Assembly: GCA_002347725.1 (NCBI GenBank)
Contig: DDXA01000003.1
Coordinates: 248,001-312,000 of the forward strand
Reading direction: 5' to 3'
From: Actinobacteria bacterium UBA2272
GTDB taxonomy: Bacteria > Actinomycetota > Coriobacteriia > Anaerosomatales > Anaerosomataceae
DNA length: 64,000 bases
The position numbers and the translations under genes are program-made. The notes beneath the pieces are model-generated. The model saw only the letters and a list, made by a program, of their open reading frames with translations, was not told where the DNA came from and ran no database searches. This document shows, in pieces, positions 1 to 8,953 of this stretch (position 1 is its first letter; each line of letters opens with the position of its first letter).

Positions 1-30
1 GCGCGCTCGCTTCGCTTGCAGGGACGGTGA
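1..30 (+). CDS. 3' end of upstream gene, probably NADH-quinone oxidoreductase subunit M
   Basis: Only the last nine codons and a TGA stop at 28-30 are in the window. They read ARSLRLQGR in frame 1. The identity is inferred only from position: nuoM normally precedes nuoN in complex I operons, and nuoN starts four bases after this stop. Nothing in the short peptide itself proves it. Confidence 0.4.
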   Translation, partial: ARSLRLQGR

Positions 31-34
31 GCTG

Positions 35-1471
35 ATGGATCTCGCACTTCCTCTGGCCGCATGGCTGGTTCCGGTCCTCGTAGTGGGCGGCGTGGTGCTC
101 GGCCTGGTGGCCGATGCTCTTGACCGACGCCCGTCGGCGATCGTGCTGATCGCGCTCGGCCTCGGCGGCGCTTCTGTGGCTGGCTTCGTTCTGTCGGGCA
201 GTACACAGCCCGGCATCGCCATGGGGGTCCTTGCGTACGGCTCCGGGTTCACCGCCTTGCCGGCGCTCGGCTACGGGCTCGCGGCTCTTGCGGTGATAGC
301 AGGCTTTCGGCGGTACGCGACGGCGGACCGCGGTCCGGGCATGGCCGCACTCATCGCCCTCGGCTCGGTGTTCGCCCACGCACTGCTCGCGGGTCTCGAT
401 CTCATCGTGCTGTTCGTGTCCCTGTCCGGTCTCGCGGTCGTAGCCTATGCACTTGTGGCCGGAGCGGGTACGCGTCGAGCCGAGGAGTCCGCGGTCAGGT
501 ACTTCGTCCAGGGGACGATCGCGTCGGGTCTCACGCTGTACGGACTTGCGCTCGTGTTCGGTCTGACCGGGGGAGACGCGAGCTTCCTTACGGGCAGCAG
601 CGCACTTGGGTCAGTCGAATCTCGTCCTGCACTGCTCGCGCTCGCGTTGGTGCTCTCCGCGTTTGCGTTCAAGCTCGGAGCGTTCCCGTTCCACGCCTGG
701 GTGCCCGACGCCTACGAGAACGCCGACAGTACGTCGGCGGCGTTCCTGTCCTCGGTGCCGAAGTTGGCGGCCCTCGTAGCCCTTCTCGTGATCGTTCGCG
801 GGACGCTCTTCCAGGCAGATCTGTTCGCCTCTGCGACGAGTCTACTTGTTGCCATCGGCGTCGGCTCGCTGTTGTTCGGCTCGTTCGGGATGGTGCGGCA
901 GCAGTCGGTCGCGCGGCTGCTCGGATACTCCGGCATCGCCCAGGTCGGTTACGGCCTGCTCGCCATATCGAGCGGTGACGCCGGCATCCAGGCGACTATC
1001 GTCTTCATCGTGACGTATGCGGTGGGAGCATCCGCCGCATTCATCGCCCTTGAGGCGGTCGGTCGCGTGCGCCCGGAATGGGATGGCACCCGCGCGGGGA
1101 TGGCGGGAATCGCCCGCCGATCGCCCCTTCTCGGCGTCGCCCTCACCGTGGCCATGCTCTCACTGACCGGGATTCCCCTGTTCGCGGGGTTCTGGGGCAA
1201 ACTGCATGTCTTCGCTGCGCTTCTGAGTAACGATAGCGTCGTTCTGGCGATAGTCGCCGGTGTCGCCGCGGTGGTGTCCTTCGGCGGGTACGGGAGCGTC
1301 ATCAGGGCCGCGTACTTTGAGGACTCCAACGTCAACGACGACGAGACAGTGGGGGAGTGGGGTGGATCACCGCTGGTCGTGTCAATCGTTCTCGCGCTCG
1401 CGATCTTGGCTCTCGGTATCGTGCCCCTGCTGACCGGCATCTCGCGCGTGTATGCACTCTTCAGTCTGTAG
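35..1471 (+). CDS. nuoN: NADH-quinone oxidoreductase subunit N (complex I, antiporter-like membrane subunit)
   Basis: The 478-residue protein is almost entirely hydrophobic helices, as expected for the roughly 14-helix NuoN/Mrp-antiporter family, and has the usual family length. Family signatures include the conserved stretch FKLGAFPFHAWVPDAYENA near residues 213-231, with the lysine and the PFHxWxPDxYE element, and a RLLGYSGIAQVGY segment near residue 300. NuoN is one of the proton-pumping membrane-arm subunits that pass electrons' energy from NADH to quinone. It follows the presumed nuoM by four bases and is the last gene of that operon. The next gene is 236 bases away behind its own promoter. 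Confidence 0.95.
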   Translation: MDLALPLAAWLVPVLVVGGVVLGLVADALDRRPSAIVLIALGLGGASVAGFVLSGSTQPGIAMGVLAYGSGFTALPALGYGLAALAVIAGFRRYATADRGPGMAALIALGSVFAHALLAGLDLIVLFVSLSGLAVVAYALVAGAGTRRAEESAVRYFVQGTIASGLTLYGLALVFGLTGGDASFLTGSSALGSVESRPALLALALVLSAFAFKLGAFPFHAWVPDAYENADSTSAAFLSSVPKLAALVALLVIVRGTLFQADLFASATSLLVAIGVGSLLFGSFGMVRQQSVARLLGYSGIAQVGYGLLAISSGDAGIQATIVFIVTYAVGASAAFIALEAVGRVRPEWDGTRAGMAGIARRSPLLGVALTVAMLSLTGIPLFAGFWGKLHVFAALLSNDSVVLAIVAGVAAVVSFGGYGSVIRAAYFEDSNVNDDETVGEWGGSPLVVSIVLALAILALGIVPLLTGISRVYALFSL

Positions 1472-1518
1472 CGCTGCAGCGGTTCCCGCGATGTATACGT
1501 GCTCCGTCGTTGTGAACA

Positions 1519-1556
1519 CGTTCACGCTTGCGTGAACGATTCTGACGCGTTAGACT
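1519..1556 (+). promoter_or_regulatory. sigma70-like promoter with an overlapping palindromic operator
   Basis: A -35 box TTGCGT at 1528-1533 and a -10 box TAGACT at 1551-1556 are separated by 17 bases. A perfect 8-bp-arm palindrome, CGTTCACG (1519-1526) with CGTGAACG (1531-1538), lies across the -35 box. That position suits a repressor operator. The likely transcription start is near 1563. Confidence 0.5.
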
Positions 1557-1562
1557 TCTCAC

Positions 1563-1707
1563 AGTTGCTTCGGCAACCCCTTACCCCTGAGCCTCAAGGT
1601 GCCGGCCTTGAGGCTCTCCCTTTTCTCGGAGCTGCTCCTGCCGCTCGTCATTGCGCGGCCGGAAATCTCTCAAGCCGTAAGGGTCGCAGGCCGATAGCAG
1701 TCGGGAC
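1563..1707 (+). promoter_or_regulatory. structured leader with internal terminator-like hairpin
   Basis: About 145 bases separate the predicted transcription start from the ATG at 1708. They contain a UUCG-capped hairpin (GTTGC/GCAAC, 1564-1577). Next comes an 11-bp perfect stem, GAGCCTCAAGG paired with CCTTGAGGCTC at about 1588-1615, followed by TCCCTTTTCT. That is the shape of an intrinsic terminator inside the leader. Downstream, a G/C-rich stretch can pair with the GGCC of the terminator stem and could act as an antiterminator. I do not recognise a known riboswitch consensus here, and terminator decay from the nuoN operon is an alternative. Confidence 0.4.
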
Positions 1708-1968
1708 ATGATTATCTCCGAAGAGCAGGTCCGGCGAGCCGTCGAGTACCTGCGGACGTCAGATGAATACGACGCCGGCGGTGTATCGAAGCCGTCGAGG
1801 ACGTCTCCCGAACTGGTGTCGCGCGTCGCCGACGCTGTGAACGCGCTCCCGGACATCCGCGACGAGCGGATCGAGGAGGCGCGCGTACGCTGCGGTGTGA
1901 CGCTGCCGGCCTCCGAGGAGATCGCCTCGAAGCTCATCGGGCGGCTCGTCTCCGACGCCATCCGCTAG
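1708..1968 (+). CDS. FlgM-like putative anti-sigma-28 factor
   Basis: An 86-residue protein. Its second half, LPDIRDERIEEARVRCGVT... ending in IASKLIGRLVSDAIR (about 49-86), follows the FlgM pattern of a short helix with an RxERIEE element, a turn, then a helix of the form IAxKLI. FlgM binds and inhibits the flagellar sigma factor FliA until the hook is complete. The N-terminal half is polar and probably disordered, as in FlgM. No other flagellar gene is in the window, and the next gene is the type IV pilus ATPase pilB, so the target sigma factor is unknown. There is no strong Shine-Dalgarno before the ATG. The family call rests on pattern resemblance over a short protein. Confidence 0.5.
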   Translation: MIISEEQVRRAVEYLRTSDEYDAGGVSKPSRTSPELVSRVADAVNALPDIRDERIEEARVRCGVTLPASEEIASKLIGRLVSDAIR

Positions 1969-2108
1969 AGCCGGTCACGGGATCTCCACGACCGTTTCAG
2001 TCGACTTCCCGTGTGGGCGCCGCTATTTGCTACCATCGATGTGAGCGGCGTCACGATTTCTCGCTGCTCACCGCGCGAGAAGCGAACGGGAAGCGGGAGG
2101 CTGGGAGA

Positions 2109-3776
2109 ATGCCGTACACGAGGGATCGACTCGGCGAGTTGCTGTTGCGCGCCGGCGTCATCACCGAGGAGCAGTTGCTGGAAGCTCTCGAGCGGCAGGA
2201 GCTCAAGGGCGGCAAGCTGGGTCAGGTGCTCGTAGCTCACGGCATCACCGACGAGGACACCATCGCCCGGACACTTGCCGAGCAGAAGGCTCTCGAGTTC
2301 GTCAGCCTCGTGAGCTATCCCGTGAGCCGCAGTGCCGCCGCCCTCGTACCCGAGCGTGTCGCACGCAGGCGTCTTGTCATTCCGATCGACTTTCGCGACG
2401 AGTACATCGTGCTCGCGATGGCCGACCCGCTCGACGTGGAGTCGATCGACGACGTACGGCTACGCTCCGGTCGTCCCGTGCTGCCGGTGGTCGCCACGCC
2501 ATCACACATCCGGGCGGCGATCGAGAAGTTCATCACGTCGGCCGATGCTTTCGAGGGTCTTGTCGATTCCGTCGACGAAGAGGTTGACGCACAGGTCATC
2601 GTCGGTGATGAGGACGTTCCGATCGTGCGCCTCGTGAATCAGCTGATTCGCGAGGCGGTCCTCGACGGTGCGAGCGACATCCACATCGAGCCGGGTCAGC
2701 ACAGCGTGCGCGTGCGCTTCCGGGTGGACGGCGTTCTCCACGAGATCATGCAGGTTCCTTCGAGCGCCCGTGCCGGCCTGATCAGCCGCCTGAAGGTCAT
2801 GGCGGACATGGACATCGCCGAGCGCCGTCGTCCGCAAGACGGTCGCATCGGTCTTATGGTCAACGATCGCGCGATCGATATGCGGGTGGCGACGCTGCCG
2901 ACCCCGTACGGCGAGAACATCGTCATCCGCATCCTCAATCACGAAGCCCAGCAGCAGACGCTTGCCGACATCGGCCTGAGCGAAGACCACCAGGCACTGA
3001 TCAAGCGATTCCTCTCGCGGCCCTACGGCGAGATCCTTGTCTCGGGGCCCACCGGCTCCGGCAAGTCGACCACGCTGTATGCCGCGCTCCTGCATCTCAA
3101 CGATCCGAGCCGGAAGATCATCACGATCGAGGATCCCATAGAGGTCCAGGTTCCCGGCGTTACGCAGATGGCGGTGAATCCGCACATCGGCCTGAGCTTC
3201 GCCCATCTGCTCAGGACGGTCCTTCGCTCGGACCCGGACATCGTGATGGTCGGCGAGATCCGCGACGCGGAGACCGCGCAGATCGCGACACGCGCTGCCC
3301 TAACGGGTCACCTGGTCCTGTCGTCGATCCACACCAACGACGCGCCATCGGCGCTCACGCGACTGTCGGACATGGAGGTCGCACCGTTCATCGCATCGAG
3401 CGCCCTCATCGGCGTGGTCGCGCAACGCCTTGTGCGGCGGCTGTGCCTATCGTGCCGGGTCAGGGCGCGGTTCACGAAGTCGTTCCTTGCCGAACGCGGA
3501 TGCGCGCCCGAGGATGTCGCGTGCTCCTCCGGGTATGCCGCTTCCGCCAGTGGATGCGACGACTGCCATGGCACCGGGTACAAGGGGCGTGTGGGTGTCT
3601 TTGAGATCATGGCCATGGACGAGGAGCTCGAGCGGCTGTTCCTCGCCGAGTCCCCGTCCGAGGAGATCCGTGCCGCTGCGCTGGCTGGCGGGATGCGTGC
3701 GCTGCGCGATGACGCCATGGACAAGGTCGCCGCGGGCGTCACAAGCCTCGACGAGGTCCTGCGAGTGATCGCCTGA
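2109..3776 (+). CDS. pilB: type IV pilus assembly / type II secretion ATPase (PilB/GspE family)
   Basis: The 555-residue ATPase powers pilus polymerisation at the cytoplasmic face of the inner membrane. An N-terminal MshEN-type domain (about 1-150) is followed by the secretion ATPase domain. This has Walker A GPTGSGKST, an Asp box, Walker B VMVGEIRDAETA and the His box HTND. Near the C-terminus a tetracysteine zinc site is formed by CLSC and CDDC. I chose ATG 2109, preceded by GGAGG and GGGAG, over an in-frame codon 32 residues upstream because the MshEN domain begins here. No pilT, pilC or pilin gene is nearby. deoB follows after 16 bases and is probably co-transcribed. Confidence 0.93.
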   Translation: MPYTRDRLGELLLRAGVITEEQLLEALERQELKGGKLGQVLVAHGITDEDTIARTLAEQKALEFVSLVSYPVSRSAAALVPERVARRRLVIPIDFRDEYIVLAMADPLDVESIDDVRLRSGRPVLPVVATPSHIRAAIEKFITSADAFEGLVDSVDEEVDAQVIVGDEDVPIVRLVNQLIREAVLDGASDIHIEPGQHSVRVRFRVDGVLHEIMQVPSSARAGLISRLKVMADMDIAERRRPQDGRIGLMVNDRAIDMRVATLPTPYGENIVIRILNHEAQQQTLADIGLSEDHQALIKRFLSRPYGEILVSGPTGSGKSTTLYAALLHLNDPSRKIITIEDPIEVQVPGVTQMAVNPHIGLSFAHLLRTVLRSDPDIVMVGEIRDAETAQIATRAALTGHLVLSSIHTNDAPSALTRLSDMEVAPFIASSALIGVVAQRLVRRLCLSCRVRARFTKSFLAERGCAPEDVACSSGYAASASGCDDCHGTGYKGRVGVFEIMAMDEELERLFLAESPSEEIRAAALAGGMRALRDDAMDKVAAGVTSLDEVLRVIA

Positions 3777-3792
3777 TCCGAGGGGGTACGGG

Positions 3793-4995
3793 ATGACCCG
3801 AGTGCCGCGTGATCCGCGGGCGATCGTGCTCGTGCTCGACAGCGTGGGGGCAGGCGAGCTGCCGGACGCGGCCGCGTACGGTGACGTGGGCTCGAACACG
3901 CTCGGCAACACCGCTCGCGCTGTGGGCGGTCTGAACATGCCGGTCCTCGGTGCGATGGGACTCGGTAACATCACCGAGATCGCCGGCGTCCCGCCGACGG
4001 GGATGCCCACCGCATCGTGGGGCAGGAACGCGGCACGCTCGGCGGGTAAGGACACCACCACCGGACACTGGGAGATGATGGGGCTCGTACTCGAGCGCCC
4101 GTTCCCGACATACCCGCACGGGTTCCCCGATGAGGTGATCGCCGAGTTCTGCCGGCTGACGGGGCATGCGTCCGTCCTCGGCAACTCGGTGGCCAGCGGC
4201 ACCGTCATCATCGGTGAGCTTGGTGACGAGCACGTGAGGACCGGTCTGCCGATCGTGTACACCTCGGCGGACTCGGTGTTCCAGATCGCGGCGCACGAGG
4301 AGACCTACGGCCTCGACAGGCTCTACGAGGTCTCCGAGATCGCGCGCAAGATGCTCACAGGCGAGCACTGCGTCGGCCGGGTCATCGCCCGGCCGTTCAT
4401 CGGGCCCGACGAGACGGGTGCGTACACGCGCACGCATCGTCGTCGAGACTACGCCGTCAAGCCGTTCGAACCCACGGTGCTCGACCTGCTCCAGGACGCA
4501 GGCGTGCCGGTCTTCGGTGTCGGCAAGATCGGCGACATCTTCGCGTGGCAGGGTATCACCTCATCTCCACACGTCACCGACAACATGAACGGCTTCGACA
4601 AGCTCCTCGAAGAGGTGGGCAGGCCCGAGCAGGGGTTCGTCTTCTGCAACCTCGTCGACTTCGACATGCTCTGGGGTCACCGCAACGACGTGCGTGCCTA
4701 CGCCGACGGCCTCGAGGCGGTGGACCGCCGCATGCCTGAATTGCTCGACGCGATGGCCGAGGGCGACCTGCTCATCATCACGGCCGACCACGGGTGCGAT
4801 CCGACCACCGCGTCTACCGACCACAGCCGGGAGCACGCGCCGGTGATCGCTAAGATCAAGGGCGTGGACGCCGGTGTCGCACTCGGCACGCGCGCGACCT
4901 TCGGCGACGTCGGTGAGACCGTGCTGGACTTCTACGGCCTGCGCGACCGGTGTGGCCGCGGCACGTCGTTCCTGGAGGAGGTGCGCGGCGCGTGA
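3793..4995 (+). CDS. deoB: phosphopentomutase
   Basis: The 400-residue enzyme interconverts ribose-1-phosphate or deoxyribose-1-phosphate and the 5-phosphates, feeding nucleoside sugars into the pentose phosphate pathway. It belongs to the alkaline phosphatase superfamily. The N-terminal metal site is seen in VLDSVGAGELPDA (about 13-25). The TTGHWEM loop near residue 90 carries the phosphorylated Thr. The second metal site is ADHGCDPTT with DHSREHAP near 330-350. The ATG has GAGGGGG upstream. Its stop overlaps the GTG start of the pyrimidine-nucleoside phosphorylase gene, the usual pairing for nucleoside salvage. Confidence 0.96.
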   Translation: MTRVPRDPRAIVLVLDSVGAGELPDAAAYGDVGSNTLGNTARAVGGLNMPVLGAMGLGNITEIAGVPPTGMPTASWGRNAARSAGKDTTTGHWEMMGLVLERPFPTYPHGFPDEVIAEFCRLTGHASVLGNSVASGTVIIGELGDEHVRTGLPIVYTSADSVFQIAAHEETYGLDRLYEVSEIARKMLTGEHCVGRVIARPFIGPDETGAYTRTHRRRDYAVKPFEPTVLDLLQDAGVPVFGVGKIGDIFAWQGITSSPHVTDNMNGFDKLLEEVGRPEQGFVFCNLVDFDMLWGHRNDVRAYADGLEAVDRRMPELLDAMAEGDLLIITADHGCDPTTASTDHSREHAPVIAKIKGVDAGVALGTRATFGDVGETVLDFYGLRDRCGRGTSFLEEVRGA

Positions 4996-6293
4996 GGTCG
5001 ATCGAGGAGATCATCGAGGTCAAGCGCGACGGCGGGAAGCACACGACGGCCGAACTCGATCGTCTGGTCTCGGCGTTCGTCTCCGGCGAGATGCCCGACT
5101 ATCAGATGGCCGCGTGGCTTATGGCCGCGTTCATCAGGGGCCTCGACAGCGCGGAGACCGCTGCGCTCACCGAGGCGATGGCGCGTTCGGGCCGGATGGT
5201 GGATCTGTCGAGCATTCCCGGCGTCAAGGTCGACAAGCATTCCACGGGCGGGGTGGGTGACACCACCACGCTCGTTCTGGCGCCGCTCGTGGCCAGCTGT
5301 GGCGTACCGGTGGCCAAGATGAGTGGCCGCGGGCTCGGCTTCACCGGCGGCACGCTCGACAAACTCGAGTCCATCCCCGGCTTCAGTGTGACGCTTGAAC
5401 CCGACGCGTTCCTTGCGCAGGTTCGCGACGTCGGTGTTGCGGTGATCGGGCAGAGCCCGGATGTCGATCCGGCCGACAAGAAGATGTACGCGCTCAGGGA
5501 CGTCACCGCGACGGTACCATCGATTCCGCTCATCGTCGGGTCGATCATCTCGAAGAAGGTCGCAGGCGGCGCCGACGCGATCATGCTCGACGTGAAGGTC
5601 GGCTCCGGCGCGTTCATGAAGTCCGAGGCCGACGCCCGGGCGCTTGCCGCGGAACTGACGCGTGTGGGGGAGTTGCTCGGCCGGAAGGTCGTGGCCGTGC
5701 TGACCGATATGAACCAGCCTCTCGGTCGTGCGGTGGGCAACGCACTCGAGGTTCGCGAGGCTATCCAGACGCTTCGCGGACACGGACCGGTGGACCTCAC
5801 CGAACTCTGCCTCGTCCTCGGCTCGAGGATGCTCGTCCTCGGCGGTGTCGCCGAGGACGAACCCGCCGGTCGCGCCACGCTGCTCGAGGCGATCGAATCG
5901 GGCCGCGCGCTTAACACCTTCCGCGCCTGGGTGGCCGCGCAGGGCGGGGATCCCGCGGTTGCCGATGACGCGGCGCTCCTGCCACTCGCCGCACACACGC
6001 GGGTGGTCACGGCGCCTGCCGCGGGATGGATAGCAGGGTTCGACGCCGAAGGAGTCGGGCGGGCCGCCATGGCCCTTGGCGCGGGCCGTGCCCGTCAGGA
6101 GGACCCCATCGACGCGGGCGCGGGCCTCGAGATCGCCGTGAGGATCGCCGATTGCGTGCAGGCTGGCGACCCGCTCGCAACGCTGTACACGAGCGACCCG
6201 GCGCTGCTCGATGAAGCCGAACAGCGTCTGCTGGCCGCGATCACCATCGCCGAGACGGAGCCGGTCGTCCCGCCGCTGTTCCACGAGGTGTGA
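4992..6293 (+). CDS. pyrimidine-nucleoside (thymidine) phosphorylase
   Basis: The 433-residue enzyme phosphorolyses thymidine, deoxyuridine and probably uridine to base and sugar-1-phosphate, the substrate of the adjacent deoB. The glycosyltransferase family 3 pattern is clear: an N-terminal helical domain with MPDYQMAAWLMA, the phosphate-binding KHSTGGVGDTT loop near residues 80-90, and SGRGLGFTGGTLDKLES. The C-terminal PYNP domain contains the RQEDPIDAGAGLE segment. GTG 4992 overlaps the deoB stop as GTGA and has GGAGG 12 bases upstream. deoA and pdp differ in base preference, which the sequence alone does not settle, so no symbol is given. Confidence 0.93.
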   Translation: MRSIEEIIEVKRDGGKHTTAELDRLVSAFVSGEMPDYQMAAWLMAAFIRGLDSAETAALTEAMARSGRMVDLSSIPGVKVDKHSTGGVGDTTTLVLAPLVASCGVPVAKMSGRGLGFTGGTLDKLESIPGFSVTLEPDAFLAQVRDVGVAVIGQSPDVDPADKKMYALRDVTATVPSIPLIVGSIISKKVAGGADAIMLDVKVGSGAFMKSEADARALAAELTRVGELLGRKVVAVLTDMNQPLGRAVGNALEVREAIQTLRGHGPVDLTELCLVLGSRMLVLGGVAEDEPAGRATLLEAIESGRALNTFRAWVAAQGGDPAVADDAALLPLAAHTRVVTAPAAGWIAGFDAEGVGRAAMALGAGRARQEDPIDAGAGLEIAVRIADCVQAGDPLATLYTSDPALLDEAEQRLLAAITIAETEPVVPPLFHEV

Positions 6294-6294
6294 C

Positions 6295-8940
6295 GTGACG
6301 CGCCGCAGCACCCGTCGCTTCACGCCCACCACCGGCGTGGCCATCGGTCACGCTAATCCCGATTTCGACGCCTACGCGTCGATGGTTGCCGCCACCAAAC
6401 TCTACGAGGATGTCCGCGCGGTCTTCCTCGGCTCGCAGAACGCCAACGTGCGCGAGTTCCACAACCTCCACGAGGACTTCGTGGCGTTCGCGGATCTGAA
6501 GTCGCTCGACCTCGACGCCATCGAGCGCGTGGTGATGGTCGATACGCGTGATCCCGGGCGTATCGGCGAGATCGGCGCCGTGATCGGACGTCCCGGCGTC
6601 GAGGTCATCGTCTACGACCACCACCCCCGGCAGGACGGCGACGTGGAGACGCTCCACGACCATTCGATGAGCGTCGGCGCCACCACGTCGATCCTCGTCC
6701 ACGAGATCCGTGATCGCGGTGTCCCGATAACCCCGCTCGAGGCGACTGTGATGCTCCTCGGCATCCATGAGGACACGGGTTCGCTCACGTATCCGGGAAC
6801 GACGGCCTACGATGCCGAAGCCGCGGCCTTCCTGATGTCGGCGGGTGCCGAGATGGAGGTCCTTAATCAGTTCCTCGCGCGCGCACTCACGCCCCAGCAG
6901 CGCGCGATACTCGATATGCTGCTGGACTCGCTCGAGGTATGGGACGTGCACGGACAGGAAGTGGCGATCGGCTCGGCCGTTGCCACCGAGTACGTGGACT
7001 CGGCGTCGGTGCTCACCCACTACATCTGCGAGGACCTGGGCTACCGGGTCGCCATCGCGCTGGTGGACATGCCCGAGCGGCTCCACGTGGTCGGCCGTAG
7101 CCGCTTAGCCGACGTGGACATCGGCGCGGTCCTCAAACACATCGGCGGCGGCGGGCATCCGCAGGCCGCCTCGGCGGCTCTGCGTGACGCGTCCATCCCC
7201 GACGTACTGGGGCGCCTCCGTGTCGCGCTCGACACCGAGGTCGTCCCCCCGCCGCGCGCGTCCGACATCGCCTCGGCGCCGGTGCGGTCGGTGACACCGG
7301 ACGTCACGATGGCCGAGGCCGGGTCGATCATGGCGACCTGGGGGCACGGCGGACTGCCGGTGGTCGATGATGGCCGGCTCGTCGGCCTGGTGACCCGCAA
7401 GGACGTCGACAAGGCCGCACGCCACGGGCTGGACCACGCGCCGGTCACCGGGTTCATGGCCCGCGATCCGATCACCGTGGGCCCGGGAAGCGATCTGGCC
7501 GAGCTGGAACGCCTGCTGGTACGCACCGGCATCGGCCGTGTGCCTGTGCTCGAGGACGGCCGCGTGGTCGGGATCGTCACGCGCAAGGACCTTCTGCGCG
7601 CCGAGCACGGCGAGTCGTACCTGGACCGCAAGATCATCCTCCAGCGCACCGAGGCGTCACATCGGTTCCTCGCCTCGCTGGCGCTCCTTCCGGATGAGGC
7701 GCGAGCCGCGGTCGCCGACATCGGCAGGCTGGCCGACGAGCACGGCCTGCGGGCGCACGTCGTGGGCGGGTTCGTTCGGGATATGCTCCTCGGCATGCCC
7801 AATCTCGATCTGGACATCGTCATCGAGGGCGACGGTCTGGCCTTTGCCCTGGCCATGGCCGAGCGGCTCGACAAGCGGGTCAAGGTGCATCGACGTTTTG
7901 GCACCGCGGTCATCGTCTGGTCGAAGTCCATGCACGTGGACATCACGAGCGCCCGGACCGAGTACTACCAGCGACCCGGTGCATTGCCGACAGTGGAGCG
8001 CTCGTCGCTTCGGCAGGACCTCTTCCGCCGCGACTTCTCGGTGAACGCGATGGCCGTGTGCGTGAATCCGGAGTCGTTCGGCGCGATCGCCGACCCGTTC
8101 GGCGGACTGTACGATCTTGAGCGCGGCGTCATCCGCACGCTGCATTCACTCTCGTTCGTCGAGGACCCGACACGTGTGTTGCGGGCAGCCCGGTTCGCGC
8201 AGCGCTTCGGATTCACGATCGATCCGTCCACCGGGGCGCTCCTGCAGCAAGCGGTGGAGATGGGGATGCTCGACGAGGTCAGCGGCGCGCGGATCCGCGA
8301 GGAGATGCTCGACATCATCGACGAGGCGGACGTCGCCCTCGTTCTCGAGCGCCTCCGGGCCTCGGGAGCGCTCGCGGGCCTCATACCCGAAGGCGCCGAC
8401 GTGTCCCGCGTGCTCGACGACGTGCGCGCCTGTGAGACTGCGCATGCCGAGCTCGCCAGCGCGTTCGTTCGCCCGCCGCGCCGCCGGACGACGCTCATCA
8501 CGGCGATGGCCGGAAGCACCACGCGCGCGGCCGCCGACCGCTGGTGCAGGTGGCTCCGCTTCGGTCGCGAGTATGCCGAGCCTGCCGTCACCACTGCCGA
8601 GCGCCGTGAGACGCTCACCGCGCGGCTCAAGGACCGTCGCCGGATGCGAGCGAGCCGCCTGTACTTCCTGCTCGAGGCGCTCCCTGCCGAGTCGCTCATC
8701 TACCTGTGGGCCACCGGCGGACCCGGCGTGCGCGCCCGCGTCGAGGAGTTCGTCCGGGTGCTTGCGCCTACGAAGGCGGCTGTCTCGGGAGCAGATCTCA
8801 TCGCGCTCGGTCTGGAGCCCGGCCCCACGTTCTCTGGTATCCTTGCGCAGGCCCGCGCGGACCGTCTGGATGCCAAGGCGGTCGGACGTGAGGCGGAACT
8901 CGCTAACCTCAAGCGGCTGGTGAAACGCTCGAACCGCTGA
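6295..8940 (+). CDS. DHH-CBS-CBS-tRNA nucleotidyltransferase (A-adding/CCA-type) fusion protein
   Basis: The 881-residue protein has a composite architecture. A DHH phosphoesterase domain (about 12-190, DHH motif as VYDHHPR near 105) is followed by a DHHA1 domain with GGGGHPQAAS near 283-293. Two CBS domains follow (about 325-435). A class II nucleotidyltransferase head has VGGFVRD near 490 and the catalytic DLD of NLDLDIVIEGD near 502-512. Then come RRDFSVNAMAV and the RNA-binding helices with EDPTRVLRAARFAQRFGF. This layout is known from A-adding tRNA nucleotidyltransferases, as in Aquifex and Deinococcus. The DHH part resembles NrnA-type nano-RNases, and the CBS pair suggests adenylate sensing. 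GTG 6295 starts one base after the preceding stop codon. Confidence 0.92.
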   Translation: MTRRSTRRFTPTTGVAIGHANPDFDAYASMVAATKLYEDVRAVFLGSQNANVREFHNLHEDFVAFADLKSLDLDAIERVVMVDTRDPGRIGEIGAVIGRPGVEVIVYDHHPRQDGDVETLHDHSMSVGATTSILVHEIRDRGVPITPLEATVMLLGIHEDTGSLTYPGTTAYDAEAAAFLMSAGAEMEVLNQFLARALTPQQRAILDMLLDSLEVWDVHGQEVAIGSAVATEYVDSASVLTHYICEDLGYRVAIALVDMPERLHVVGRSRLADVDIGAVLKHIGGGGHPQAASAALRDASIPDVLGRLRVALDTEVVPPPRASDIASAPVRSVTPDVTMAEAGSIMATWGHGGLPVVDDGRLVGLVTRKDVDKAARHGLDHAPVTGFMARDPITVGPGSDLAELERLLVRTGIGRVPVLEDGRVVGIVTRKDLLRAEHGESYLDRKIILQRTEASHRFLASLALLPDEARAAVADIGRLADEHGLRAHVVGGFVRDMLLGMPNLDLDIVIEGDGLAFALAMAERLDKRVKVHRRFGTAVIVWSKSMHVDITSARTEYYQRPGALPTVERSSLRQDLFRRDFSVNAMAVCVNPESFGAIADPFGGLYDLERGVIRTLHSLSFVEDPTRVLRAARFAQRFGFTIDPSTGALLQQAVEMGMLDEVSGARIREEMLDIIDEADVALVLERLRASGALAGLIPEGADVSRVLDDVRACETAHAELASAFVRPPRRRTTLITAMAGSTTRAAADRWCRWLRFGREYAEPAVTTAERRETLTARLKDRRRMRASRLYFLLEALPAESLIYLWATGGPGVRARVEEFVRVLAPTKAAVSGADLIALGLEPGPTFSGILAQARADRLDAKAVGREAELANLKRLVKRSNR

Positions 8941-8953
8941 TGCTTGGAGTCTC

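Noticed and set aside
1512..1525. GAACACGTTC as a second LexA box
   Set aside because: The half-sites GAAC and GTTC are only two bases apart. The LexA site needs four. It overlaps the larger CGTTCACG/CGTGAACG palindrome instead.
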